This document shows positions 25,494 to 33,739 of a stretch of 38,934 bases of DNA, piece by piece. A program made the position numbers and the translations under genes. The notes under the pieces are model-generated. The model was not told where the DNA came from. It was given only the letters and a program-made list of their open reading frames with translations, and made no database searches. Within the stretch, counting starts at the first letter, position 1. Each line of letters begins with the position of its first letter. The DNA comes from Candidatus Accumulibacter vicinus (lineage in GTDB: Bacteria > Pseudomonadota > Gammaproteobacteria > Burkholderiales > Rhodocyclaceae): positions 1-38,934 of the forward strand of contig DIME01000130.1 of NCBI GenBank assembly GCA_002425405.1, read 5' to 3'.

Positions 25494-26558
25494 TCAGGGC
25501 GCCTGCCAGAGATCGCCTTGCGGTTCGCTGGGCATCGCCGCCAGTCCCAGATGACGGTAGACCGCCGCGGTCGCCACCCGACCGCGAGGCGTGCGCTGCA
25601 GGAAGCCTTGCTGGATCAGATACGGTTCGAGAACGTCCTCGATGGTATCGCGCGCTTCCCCGATCGCGGCCGCCAGATTGTCGATGCCGACCGGGCCACC
25701 GGCAAATTTGTCGATCACCGCGGATAGCAGCTTGCGGTCCATGACGTCAAGGCCGCCATGATCGACATCGAGCATTAGCAACGCCTGATCGGCGACTTCC
25801 TGCGTGATGTGGCCGTTTGCCCGGACTTCGGCGAAATCGCGGACGCGCCGCAACAACCGGTTGGCGATGCGTGGTGTGCCACGAGAACGGCGCGCGATTT
25901 CCAGGGCGCCGCCGGGATCGGCAGGCACCTTGAGCAGTTGCGACGAGCGTGTGACAATCAGCATCAGTTCCTCGGGTGTATAAAACTCGAGTCGCGAGAC
26001 AATCCCGAAGCGATCGCGCAGGGGATTGGTCAGCATGCCGGCGCGAGTGGTCGCACCCACCAGCGTGAACGGGGGCAGATCGAGCTTGACCGAGCGCGCT
26101 GCCGGACCCTCGCCGATCATGAGATCGATCTGGAAGTCCTCCAGCGCCGGATACAGGATTTCTTCGACGACCGGCGAGAGGCGGTGAATCTCGTCGATGA
26201 AGAGGACGTCGCGGGGTTCGAGATTGGTCAGGATGGCAGCCAGATCACCGGCGCGCTCAAGGACCGGGCCTGAGGTCGAACGCAGGTTGACGCCCATCTC
26301 GGTGGCGATGATGTGCGCCAACGTGGTCTTTCCAAGGCCTGGCGGGCCAAACAGAAGAACGTGATCGAGCGTGTCGTTGCGCCGCCTGGCCGCTTCGATG
26401 AAGATCGTCAGTTGCTCGCGAATCTTGGCCTGACCGACGTAATCGGCGAGATGGCGAGGCCGCAGGGCGCGTTCGATCGCTTCTTCCTGGGGGGATTTCG
26501 CCTCGGCCGAGATCAGCCGGTCGACAGCGGAGCTGCCAAGATCGTCGGTTTCGATCAT
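25494..26558 (-). CDS. ruvB: Holliday junction branch-migration motor RuvB
   Basis: AAA+ ATPase that drives branch migration with RuvA. Its 354 residues have a normal layout: an N-terminal LRPRHLADYVGQ segment, Walker A GPPGLGKT, Walker B LFIDEIHRL, and GATTRAGMLTNPLRDRFG (sensor and arginine finger region). A C-terminal winged helix contains LEPYLIQQGFLQRTPRGR. The start is ATG 26558, which overlaps the stop of the permease gene before it (ATGA). A longer frame to 26612 lies inside that permease gene and is not chosen. Confidence 0.97.
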   Translation of the reverse strand: MIETDDLGSSAVDRLISAEAKSPQEEAIERALRPRHLADYVGQAKIREQLTIFIEAARRRNDTLDHVLLFGPPGLGKTTLAHIIATEMGVNLRSTSGPVLERAGDLAAILTNLEPRDVLFIDEIHRLSPVVEEILYPALEDFQIDLMIGEGPAARSVKLDLPPFTLVGATTRAGMLTNPLRDRFGIVSRLEFYTPEELMLIVTRSSQLLKVPADPGGALEIARRSRGTPRIANRLLRRVRDFAEVRANGHITQEVADQALLMLDVDHGGLDVMDRKLLSAVIDKFAGGPVGIDNLAAAIGEARDTIEDVLEPYLIQQGFLQRTPRGRVATAAVYRHLGLAAMPSEPQGDLWQAP

Positions 26559-27634
26559 CGCTGTGAGCTCTTCTCCGACAGCGACGATTCCGAATCGGCA
26601 TGTGCCAGCCACTCGCGAACCAGCACCTGCCCGAGTGCCAGCAGGGTTGGCCCAAGGAACAGTCCGATGAAGCCGAAGACCAGCACGCCCCCAAAGACAC
26701 CGACGACGATCAACAACAGTGGCAGGCTGGCGGTTCTTGAAATCAGAATCGGTTTGATGAAGTTATCGACACTGCTGATGCCGAACATTCCCCACATCAC
26801 CATGAACACTGCCCAGCCGGTCTGCCCCTCATTGTATAGCCAGACGGCAGCGCCCAGCCAGATCAGCGTCGCCCCGATCACCGGCACCATCGAAAAGAAG
26901 AAGGTGGCCACGGTCAGGATGATGATCCCCGGCACACCCGCGATGATGAAACCGATCATCGCCACCAGCGCCTGTGTGGCCGCCGTCCCGACAATGCCGA
27001 CCATGACCCCGGTGACCGTCCCTTCCGCCAGCGCCAGCATGCGCTCGCCGAGATCGCCGGCAAGGGCGCGACTGCCGGTATGCAGGGCGTCTGCATAGAG
27101 ATGTGCGTCACGAAAGATGAAAAAAACGAAGAAAATCACCAGCACCAGTTGCAACAGTCCCTGCGCGAGGAGTGCGGCGGTAGCCAACGCCAGCCTGCGC
27201 GTCGGATCCACGAACTGATGCAGCAGGGCATTCATTTCCTCGCGACTCTCGATCAGTTCGTGCCAATAGGCCGCGGCATTGCGACCGACCATCGGCAGTC
27301 TCGCCAGCCAGGCTGGTGGGTCGGTGGGCAGCCCTTTTTCCATCAATGGCTTGAGGTAGCGAATCGCAATCTCGACGCCGTCGGCAAGCGATCCGGACAG
27401 CAGTGCCACGGGCGCGACCAGCAACAGCAGCAACAGCATCGACACCAGTAGCGCCGCCAGGTTGCTGCGCCCGCCGCAGAGGGTGAGCAGGCGATTGCGG
27501 ATCGGCAAGGTGGTGACACAAATGACTATGGCAAAAAGCAGGGTGCCGGTAAACGGCAACAACACGGCAATACAGCCGATCAGCAGCAAAGCGACAAGCG
27601 CGATCTGAATAAGTTGTTTGTGGCCGGGATTCAT
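26555..27634 (-). CDS. AI-2E/PerM-family membrane protein
   Basis: A polytopic inner-membrane protein of 359 residues with about eight hydrophobic segments, matching the AI-2E transporter (TqsA/PerM/YdiK) family. Typical features are an N-terminal pair of helices, a soluble stretch (about 90-150), and then VGIVGTAATQALVAMIGF, FFFSMVPVIGATLIWLGA and a C-terminal SVDNFIKPILISR block. Family roles vary, including autoinducer-2 export and sodium/proton exchange, and no specific substrate can be assigned. It sits between ruvA and ruvB, 7 bp after ruvA and overlapping ruvB by 4 bases, so it is translated within the ruv unit. Confidence 0.88.
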   Translation of the reverse strand: MNPGHKQLIQIALVALLLIGCIAVLLPFTGTLLFAIVICVTTLPIRNRLLTLCGGRSNLAALLVSMLLLLLLVAPVALLSGSLADGVEIAIRYLKPLMEKGLPTDPPAWLARLPMVGRNAAAYWHELIESREEMNALLHQFVDPTRRLALATAALLAQGLLQLVLVIFFVFFIFRDAHLYADALHTGSRALAGDLGERMLALAEGTVTGVMVGIVGTAATQALVAMIGFIIAGVPGIIILTVATFFFSMVPVIGATLIWLGAAVWLYNEGQTGWAVFMVMWGMFGISSVDNFIKPILISRTASLPLLLIVVGVFGGVLVFGFIGLFLGPTLLALGQVLVREWLAHADSESSLSEKSSQR

Positions 27635-27641
27635 GATCGGT

Positions 27642-28217
27642 TCAGACCCTTGACAGCAGCTTGAGCGCCTGCCGAATGCCGTCGGAGGTGGTGACGTCGG
27701 CCGCTAGCTGTTTCATTGCGGCCCCTGCTTCACGGTCATTGTAACCCAGAGCCAGCAGCGCATTGAGAATGTCATTATGTACGGCCGCGGCAGGCACGGC
27801 GCTTGCCGGCAGCGCATCGGCGAGTTTTCCCTTGAGCTCGAGCAACAGGCGCTCGGCGGTCTTGGTGCCGATACCAGGTACCTTGGTCAGGCGGCCGATT
27901 TCCTGCCGTGCCACGACCTGCGCGAGATCGCTCACCGACAGTCCGGACAGCACCGACAGCGCCAGGCGCGCGCCAACGCCCGAAATTTTCAGCAACTGGC
28001 GAAAGGCAAAACGCTCACCTTCGCTGGCAAATCCGTAGAGAAACTGCCCATCCTCACGTACCACGAAGTGGGTCAGCAAACTGATCTTCTCGCCATTCGC
28101 CGGCAGATTGTAGAAAGTGCTCATGGGCACGTCGAGTTCATAGCCAATGCCGTGCACGTCGACCACCACCTGCGGCGGGTTCTTTTCCAGCAGGATTCCG
28201 GCCAGCCGGCTGATCAT
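27642..28217 (-). CDS. ruvA: Holliday junction DNA helicase subunit RuvA
   Basis: Tetrameric junction-binding partner of RuvB. Its 191 residues comprise an OB-fold domain I (about 1-63, MISRLAGILLEKNPPQVVVD), a helix-hairpin-helix domain II (about 64-140, LLKISGVGARLALSVLSG and LTKVPGIGTKTAERLLLEL) and a RuvB-contacting domain III (about 145-191, DILNALLALGYNDREAGAAM). The ATG at 28217 overlaps the ruvC stop (ATGA). Confidence 0.97.
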   Translation of the reverse strand: MISRLAGILLEKNPPQVVVDVHGIGYELDVPMSTFYNLPANGEKISLLTHFVVREDGQFLYGFASEGERFAFRQLLKISGVGARLALSVLSGLSVSDLAQVVARQEIGRLTKVPGIGTKTAERLLLELKGKLADALPASAVPAAAVHNDILNALLALGYNDREAGAAMKQLAADVTTSDGIRQALKLLSRV

Positions 28218-28780
28218 CGTCTGTTCTCCCTGGCCACCACCAGGCGACCGTTGCTGACCTGCAGACCTTTGCTGGTCAGTTGCCCAAGCCCCTGCCCGCC
28301 ATGTGCGTGTGCAATGGCGCAAGCCAGCGCATCGGCAGCGTCCGGGCGGGGGGCTGCCGACAAGGATAACAGGCGGCGCACCATGTGCTGCACCTGGACC
28401 TTGTCGGCGTGGCCGTTGCCGACCACCGCCTGCTTGACCTGCAAGGCCGTATACTCGGCCACCTCGAGGCCGCTGGCAACCAGCGCCGTGATCGCCGCAC
28501 CACGCGCCTGGCCGAGCAGCAGCGTCGATTGTGGATTGACGTTGACAAACACCATCTCGACTGCCGCCTGGTCCGGTCGGTGCTGTGCCAGCAGTTCGCG
28601 CAGGCCGGCGTAGATCGTTCCCAGACGACCAGGCAGGGAATCCCGGATGTCGGTGCGGATGCAGCCGCTGGCGAGATAGGCCAGGTGGTTGCCGGTTTTC
28701 TCGATCAGTCCGAAACCGGTGATGCGCAAGCCAGGGTCGATGCCGAGAATGCGCAGCACCGGTTTCACAGCGGCGCTCAT
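28214..28780 (-). CDS. ruvC: Crossover junction endodeoxyribonuclease RuvC
   Basis: Holliday junction resolvase of 188 residues. The RNase H-like fold has its catalytic acidic residues: Asp15 in ILGIDPGLRITGFG, Glu in AAVEMVFVNVNPQ, and the C-terminal Asp pair in RPDAADALACAIAHAH. ATG 28780 is chosen because the normal RuvC N-terminus begins there; the frame is open further upstream but lies inside the EamA gene. It overlaps the EamA stop (ATGA) and the ruvA start (ATGA). Confidence 0.96.
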   Translation of the reverse strand: MSAAVKPVLRILGIDPGLRITGFGLIEKTGNHLAYLASGCIRTDIRDSLPGRLGTIYAGLRELLAQHRPDQAAVEMVFVNVNPQSTLLLGQARGAAITALVASGLEVAEYTALQVKQAVVGNGHADKVQVQHMVRRLLSLSAAPRPDAADALACAIAHAHGGQGLGQLTSKGLQVSNGRLVVARENRR

Positions 28781-29640
28781 CGGCTTTGCGCCCGCGCCAG
28801 ATAGACCCCGCCGACTGCCAGCAGCATCCCGGCCAGCGCCAGTCCGCCGAGCGTTTCGCCGAACACCAGCCAGGCGATCACGGCCGTGCTGGGGGGGGTC
28901 AGGTAGAAAAGGCTGGCGACATTGACGGCACTGCCGCTGCGAATCAACACATTGAGCAGGCTGATCGCACCAAACGAGAGCACCAGCACCAGCCACAGCA
29001 GGGCAAAGGCAAACTGCGGCGTCCACTCGATGTGCATGCTTTCGCTGGCCCAGGCGGCGAGCGCCGTCAGCACCGCGGTCGGCAGGAACTGAATGACCGA
29101 ACCGGTACGCAGGTCGAAGTGCGGGCAGAAACGCTTCTGGTAGAGCGTGCCGAGCGTGATTCCGAGCAAGGCGGCGAACGCCGGCAGCAGCATCGCCGCC
29201 AGCGGCAGGTCGCCGAGTTGGTTGGCAACCACCAATGCCACACCGGCAAAGCCGAGCACCAGTCCCAGCCATTGCCGCGGCGACACGTGTTCACCGAGCA
29301 GAAAGCCGGCACCACAAGCGGTCAGCAACGGCTGCATGCCGACCACCAGCGCCGTTACACCAGCCGGCAGACCATGTTTGATGGCCGTGAACACCCCGCC
29401 CAAATACAGCGCGTGCACCAACAGGCCGGAAATCCCGATGTGGACGAGCTGACGCCCGTCAGCGGGCCATGGCGCACGCGTCGCCAGGGCAAACAGCGTC
29501 ATCAGCACGAGCACCAGGAAGTAGCGGGCGAGCAGGAAAGTCAGTGGTTCGGCGTACGGCAGTCCGAACTTGGCGCCGATGAATCCGGTGCTCCACAGGA
29601 ATACAAAGAGAAAAGGCAGCAGCGATGGCAGTGGACGCAT
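28777..29640 (-). CDS. EamA/DMT-family transporter (RhaT/YdcZ-like permease)
   Basis: Inner-membrane permease of the drug/metabolite superfamily. Its 287 residues carry about ten hydrophobic helices, consistent with two EamA repeats. The first repeat begins LFVFLWSTGFIGAKFGLPYAEP and includes ALVVGMQPLLTACGAGFLLGE. The second ends FYLTPPSTAVIAWLVFGETL. Substrate is unknown; members export amino acids, metabolites or drugs. It is the first gene of the chain running to ruvC, ruvA, perM and ruvB, joined to ruvC by a 4-base overlap. Confidence 0.88.
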   Translation of the reverse strand: MRPLPSLLPFLFVFLWSTGFIGAKFGLPYAEPLTFLLARYFLVLVLMTLFALATRAPWPADGRQLVHIGISGLLVHALYLGGVFTAIKHGLPAGVTALVVGMQPLLTACGAGFLLGEHVSPRQWLGLVLGFAGVALVVANQLGDLPLAAMLLPAFAALLGITLGTLYQKRFCPHFDLRTGSVIQFLPTAVLTALAAWASESMHIEWTPQFAFALLWLVLVLSFGAISLLNVLIRSGSAVNVASLFYLTPPSTAVIAWLVFGETLGGLALAGMLLAVGGVYLARAQSR

Positions 29641-29701
29641 GGGTTCAGCTTATGGATGCAGACGGGAGTGTAGCAGGCAGTGCGGCAGCCCGCGCTCGGA
29701 A

Positions 29702-29735
29702 AATGACAAACCCCGCCTTGGCGGGGTTTGTCATT
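29702..29735 (-). terminator. Strong intrinsic terminator downstream of comEA
   Basis: A perfect 16-bp stem (AATGACAAACCCCGCC at 29702-29717, GGCGGGGTTTGTCATT at 29720-29735) with a tiny loop. On the minus strand it is followed by a T-rich run (CATTTTCC), in the right place to end the comEA transcript before the EamA gene at 29640. The symmetric arms could also act on plus-strand transcripts. Confidence 0.88.
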
Positions 29736-29763
29736 GCATCTTGTCAGGGAAGGCAGTTGAGGA

Positions 29764-30267
29764 TTACTTCTTCGCTGCAGCGGCATCCGTGCTCTTGGCA
29801 TCGCTCGTCGCGTCTTTCTTGGTCGCCGGTTTGGCTGCCTCCTTGCTCTCTGCGGGTTTCACTGGCTCGACTTTGGCTGCGGCAGGAGTTGCAGCCGGTT
29901 TGGCGGTTGCCGGAGTTTTTGAAGCCGCCGTGGGCGCACTTGCCGGTGCAGAAGCGCCTGCCGGGGGCATGACCTTGGCGGGTTCGGCCTTGGTCGCCGC
30001 CTTGGCCGTTGTCGATCCGGTCAAGGTCACGTCGTTCTTCATCTTGCCGAGGACTGCCGGTCCAATGCCGGGCACCTTGGTGAGATCATCGACCGTCTTG
30101 AAGTCTCCATTCTTGGTCCGGTAGTCGATGATTGCCTGGGCTTTGGCCGGCCCAATGCCGGTGAGCATCTGAAGTTCGTCCTTGTTGGCAGTATTTACGT
30201 TGACTACGGCAAAGGCATTTGTCGCAATCATCAACAAAGCGACCAACAGAGTAAACAACTTGTGCAT
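29764..30267 (-). CDS. comEA: ComEA-type helix-hairpin-helix DNA-binding protein with a long Ala/Lys/Pro tail
   Basis: Secreted HhH protein of 167 residues. A signal peptide (about 1-20, FTLLVALLMIATNAFA) precedes the ComEA core (22-82, VNVNTANKDELQMLTGIGP and VDDLTKVPGIGPAVLGKMK). ComEA binds incoming DNA in the periplasm during natural transformation. After the core comes an unusual low-complexity tail (83-167) rich in Ala, Lys, Pro and Thr, like a histone H1 tail. The ATG at 30267 has an AGGAGG site. It is followed by a strong terminator, so it is a single-gene transcript. DNA uptake is the family role; the role of the tail is unknown. Confidence 0.88.
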   Translation of the reverse strand: MHKLFTLLVALLMIATNAFAVVNVNTANKDELQMLTGIGPAKAQAIIDYRTKNGDFKTVDDLTKVPGIGPAVLGKMKNDVTLTGSTTAKAATKAEPAKVMPPAGASAPASAPTAASKTPATAKPAATPAAAKVEPVKPAESKEAAKPATKKDATSDAKSTDAAAAKK

Positions 30268-30374
30268 GGCATTCCTCCTGGTGAGATTGGGATCACGAAC
30301 CACCAAGCGCTGTCCGCCTGGCGTCCTACAATTTTACTTAACGCGCCGTAAGGGTTTTGCGTTGACCAAGCGAC

Positions 30375-30411
30375 CATGACTTTTCCAGGTACTCTGATCA
30401 TGAAAGTCATG
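30375..30411. repeat. 9-bp inverted repeat upstream of comEA
   Basis: CATGACTTT (30375-30383) and AAAGTCATG (30403-30411) are perfect inverted arms 19 bases apart, in the 194-bp gap between the iclR stop and comEA. There is no T run, so a terminator is unlikely. It could be an operator. Nothing else supported is seen in the gap. Confidence 0.35.
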
Positions 30412-30461
30412 ACTCACTGCCCTGACGCGCATGTCTGCTGGTTCAGTTTATGGGAGCACGG

Positions 30462-31241
30462 TTACTTGCGCAACTGCTGGCGATAGCCTAGTGCCCTCGA
30501 TATTTGACTGGCTGTTGCCTTGATCGGTGTCACCCAGTCGGGGTTATAGCGATCGCTGGGTGCTGATATCGAAAGCCCGGCGACCAGCCGACCTTCATCG
30601 TTGCAGACTGGCGCGGCAATGCAGCGCAGGCCGATCTCGGCCTCTTCGTTGTCGTAAGCCAATTCGTGGCGGCGGATCTTGTCGAGTTCCCTTTCGAGCG
30701 CATCAAGGCGGGTCAGCGAATGCGGAGTCTTGCCCGGCAGACTGGTACGCTTGGCGTAGGCACGCACCTCAGCCAGCCCGTCAGCCGCCAGAAACAGTTT
30801 GCCGAGCGAGGTGAGATGCAGCGGCGCGCGCCCACCGACCAGGTAGACTACGCGCACCAGCGAGCAACCGCTTGAGGTTCGCTCGACGTAGATGATCTCG
30901 TCTTCGTGGCGAATGCCGAGATTCACCGCTTCGCCAATCAGCTCGTGCAATTGCTGCATGTAAGGCAGTGCCACTTGGCGAATGTTGATCCGCGACTTGA
31001 CGATGTTGCCCAGTTCGAGCAACCGGATACCAAGCGCGTAGGTACCGACTTCGTGTCGTTCGACGAGCGCGGCACCGGTCATCACCGCCAGAATGCGATG
31101 CGCAGTAGAGGGATGCAGGCCGGTACGCTGGGCCAGGAGCTTGAGACTCACCGGTCCCGGCATGTCGGCCAGTACGTCGAGGAGTGACATCATCCGCTCG
31201 ATGACCTGAATGGAGCCTTTCTCTGCCTGTTGTTCGGCCAT
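30462..31241 (-). CDS. IclR-family transcriptional regulator
   Basis: A 259-residue regulator. The N-terminal winged helix (about 10-75) contains SLKLLAQRTGLHPSTAHRIL and a wing with ALVERHEVGTYALG. The C-terminal IclR effector domain (about 85-255) contains EIIYVERTSSG, APLHLTSLGKLFLA, and ISAPSDRYNPDW with a conserved dimer core. ATG 31241 gives the usual family start; an extension to 31376 is open but lacks family features. No neighbour suggests the regulon or effector, since the flanking genes are comEA and a two-component system. Confidence 0.9.
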   Translation of the reverse strand: MAEQQAEKGSIQVIERMMSLLDVLADMPGPVSLKLLAQRTGLHPSTAHRILAVMTGAALVERHEVGTYALGIRLLELGNIVKSRINIRQVALPYMQQLHELIGEAVNLGIRHEDEIIYVERTSSGCSLVRVVYLVGGRAPLHLTSLGKLFLAADGLAEVRAYAKRTSLPGKTPHSLTRLDALERELDKIRRHELAYDNEEAEIGLRCIAAPVCNDEGRLVAGLSISAPSDRYNPDWVTPIKATASQISRALGYRQQLRK

Positions 31242-31444
31242 CGCCTTGGTGTCGAATCTTCCGTTTTGCACGCACGGGGAATCCCTTCGGGCGCTCCGCC
31301 ACTCGCCCGGCGCAGCCTGTGCGGTGCCGCATCTTACCACGTCATCATGAGTGTTGCCTGCCAGCCTTCTGCCCACCGGAAAAGCATATGGGTAACGACC
31401 ACCCCATCAGTGCGACCAGGCTGGCACCCTTGGTAGGACACGGA

Positions 31445-32821
31445 CTAGATCTTTCCCGACCCGACCCAGCGCAGGCGCGCCTCGAAACCGCCGCCGGCCA
31501 GATTCTCGACCTCAAAGCGTGCCAAGTGCAACTCAGCGATGCGCTGGACGATGGCCAATCCAAGCCCACTGCCTTCGGCGCTGACCTCGCGACCGCGATA
31601 AAAGCGTTCGACAAGCCGCGGCAAATCCTCCTGCGAGACCCCTGGCCCGTCGTCGGCGACAGCGAGCAGGATGTCGCCGTTCTGCCGCCGCACGAAGAGC
31701 GTGACCGTCGTTCCCGGCGGCGTGTAGCGCAGGGCATTATCGAGCAGATTGCGCAGCACGATTTCCAGCAATTCGCCGTCACCCTGGACCAGCAAGGGCG
31801 TCGCGCTGACCTGCAGGTGAATCGCTCCGCGGTCGGCGGTCACTCGCGTTTCGACCAGCACCCTGCGCGCCAGCTCGCCGAGGTCGACTTCGCCCGCTTT
31901 GGGAAGTCCCACAAGCGGGTCGAGGCGAGCCAGGCGCAACAGTTGTTCGAGCACGCGCGCGGCCCGGTCAACACCGAGCACGATTTGCTTCAGCGCATGC
32001 TGGCGATCGTCAGGATTCCTGCTGAGCTGTGCCACCTCTGCCTGGATTTTGACTACGGCCAGCGGCGTACGCAATTCGTGCGCCGCGTCGGCGGTGAAGC
32101 GCCTTTCCTTGTCGAGGGCTTCCGCAAGCCTGACCAGGAGCTGGTTGAGCGCGTCGAGCAGCGGCTGCACTTCGAGCGGCGTAGCGTGGTTAGCCAGTGG
32201 TTTGAGGTTCTCGGGCGACCGCGCAGCAACATCGGCAGCCAGGTCGTCGAGCGGCTTCAGGCCACCCCGCACCGACAAGTAGATCAGCAGCAGCAGGAGT
32301 GGCGAAATCAGCGCGATCGGCAGAACCGTCTGACTGGCCACTTCGAGTGCCGCACGGTCGCGCACATCGATCGACTGCGCGACCTGCACCCGATAGTCGT
32401 CAGCAGGCGCAGCAATGGTCAGCACCCGCCAGGGGTGACCATTGCGAGTGATGTTTTCGTAACCCGGCGCAGCGGCCAGGGAGTTTGCCGGCGCCTGTTC
32501 AGAGCGCAGCAGCAGCGACCCGTTGGCACGCCCGATCTGGAACTCGAGCGGCGACTCGTAGGGACGGTCTTCGCCGCTGCGTGCCAGTGTCAGGCGTGTC
32601 GCCAGATCTGCCAGATGGCTCTCGTTGTCGCGCACCAGCGCAAGCAGCAAACGGGCCGATTGCGCCAGATGTCCATCCATCAATTCCTCGGCTTCATGGC
32701 GGGCCTGAGCGTAGCTGAGGATGGCGACCAGCCCCCAGACCAGGAGGGCGGTGGCAAAGACAGCGCGCAGCAGGCGCCAGCGCAGTGATTGGCTTGGCGC
32801 GCCAGGGGCTGTCTGCGGCAT
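31445..32821 (-). CDS. Sensor histidine kinase of the QseC/PmrB type
   Basis: Inner-membrane sensor kinase of 458 residues. TM1 lies at about 18-38 and TM2 at about 166-184, bounding a periplasmic sensor region of about 125 residues. A HAMP-like linker follows. The phosphoacceptor is His248 in FTADAAHELRTPLAVV. The ATPase motifs are NLLDNALRY (N box), VADDGPGVSQEDL (G1) and GSGLGLAIV (G2). Its ATG overlaps the response regulator stop by 3 bases (ATGA), so the pair is translated together. It resembles QseC/TctE-type kinases; the stimulus is unknown. Confidence 0.93.
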   Translation of the reverse strand: MPQTAPGAPSQSLRWRLLRAVFATALLVWGLVAILSYAQARHEAEELMDGHLAQSARLLLALVRDNESHLADLATRLTLARSGEDRPYESPLEFQIGRANGSLLLRSEQAPANSLAAAPGYENITRNGHPWRVLTIAAPADDYRVQVAQSIDVRDRAALEVASQTVLPIALISPLLLLLIYLSVRGGLKPLDDLAADVAARSPENLKPLANHATPLEVQPLLDALNQLLVRLAEALDKERRFTADAAHELRTPLAVVKIQAEVAQLSRNPDDRQHALKQIVLGVDRAARVLEQLLRLARLDPLVGLPKAGEVDLGELARRVLVETRVTADRGAIHLQVSATPLLVQGDGELLEIVLRNLLDNALRYTPPGTTVTLFVRRQNGDILLAVADDGPGVSQEDLPRLVERFYRGREVSAEGSGLGLAIVQRIAELHLARFEVENLAGGGFEARLRWVGSGKI

Positions 32822-33483
32822 CAGTCGGCGTCGCCCAGGCCGTAGCCGAGACCGCGAACGGTGCGAATGAAGTGGGTGCCCAGTTTTTTGCGCAGGTGGT
32901 GAATGAAAACTTCGACGGTATTGCTACCGGTTTCTTCACCCCATGCGTACAGACTTTCTTCGAGCTGACTGCGCGTGCGGATGTGCTGCTTGTGGCTGAG
33001 CAGGTCATGCAGCAAAGTATATTCGCGAGCCGACAGGACCACCGGCTGACCATCGCGAGTCACACGCTTGCTGGCCGGGTCGAGCACCACACCAGCGTGC
33101 TCCAGCGTTGGCGCCGGAGCGCCGCTGGCACGACGTATCAACGCTCGCAGGCGCGCCTGCAGCTCAAGGAGATCGAAGGGCTTGGTGAGGTAGTCATCGG
33201 CCCCGGCGTCGAGCCCGGCGATCTTGTCGGCACTGCTGTCGCGAGCGGTCAGGATCAACACCGGCAACGGGTTGCCACTTTGCCGAAAGTCCTTCAGGAC
33301 CGACAACCCGTCGCGCTTCGGCAAGCCGAGATCGAGCACGCAGGCCTGATAGGTATGGTCGAGCAGCGCCAGACGTGCCGCGTCTGGATCACGCACCCAG
33401 TCAACCGCGTAATCGGCCAGCTTGAGACCGGCACGGATGCCGTCTCCAAGCAGGACATCGTCTTCAACCAGCAGAATGCGCAA
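32821..33483 (-). CDS. OmpR-family response regulator of the QseB/PmrA type
   Basis: Receiver plus winged-helix regulator, 220 residues. The acidic pocket is VEDDV (7-8), the phosphorylated Asp51 is in VLDLGLPKRDG, the switch is ILTARD and Lys101 is in YLTKPFDLLELQ. The DNA-binding domain (about 125-215) ends with the typical EVFIHHLRKKLG and IRTVRGLGYGL. The start is a TTG at 33483 with an AAGGA site about 10 bases upstream; no ATG lies closer. It precedes its kinase with a 3-base overlap. The targets are unknown. Confidence 0.93.
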   Translation of the reverse strand: MRILLVEDDVLLGDGIRAGLKLADYAVDWVRDPDAARLALLDHTYQACVLDLGLPKRDGLSVLKDFRQSGNPLPVLILTARDSSADKIAGLDAGADDYLTKPFDLLELQARLRALIRRASGAPAPTLEHAGVVLDPASKRVTRDGQPVVLSAREYTLLHDLLSHKQHIRTRSQLEESLYAWGEETGSNTVEVFIHHLRKKLGTHFIRTVRGLGYGLGDAD

Positions 33484-33596
33484 TGAGCGGTTTCCTTCCC
33501 AAATCAGGAGGTCGTTTCACATTTCCAGCCGATCGATCGCCTGGGGATACGACAGAGCTTGGCCGGCAGGGGGTGCGGAACAACCGGGCGGCTCCC

Positions 33597-33725
33597 CGCA
33601 GCCAGACTGACCTGTAATCCGAAAGCTTCGAGAAACGCTTGCGCGACCAGTTGGTTGACGGCATGGTTTTCAACCAGCAGCACCTGCCCGGACAGACGCC
33701 GTTCGACGGTTGAAGCGAGCGGCCG
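33597..33725 (-). pseudogene. Relic of a response-regulator receiver domain
   Basis: In the 256-bp gap between maf and the response regulator, the minus strand encodes a stretch that reads like the start of a receiver domain of a hybrid kinase (GQVLLVENHAVNQLVAQAFL, then EAFGLQVSLAAG). It lacks the phosphorylation Asp and the rest of the domain. The frame then continues as unrelated, Arg/Pro-rich sequence to 33504. It has no start of its own in this reading. It looks like the remains of a larger signalling gene once placed here. Confidence 0.55.
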
Positions 33726-33739
33726 TGCTGTCGCGCTAG

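Noticed and set aside
28786..29673. Plus-strand frame of 295 codons opposite the EamA gene
   Set aside because: The product is Gln/Arg/His-rich, the usual antisense of a hydrophobic membrane protein.
31319..32788. Plus-strand frame of 489 codons opposite the sensor kinase
   Set aside because: The kinase on the minus strand has all catalytic boxes; the opposite frame is Gln/Arg-rich shadow.
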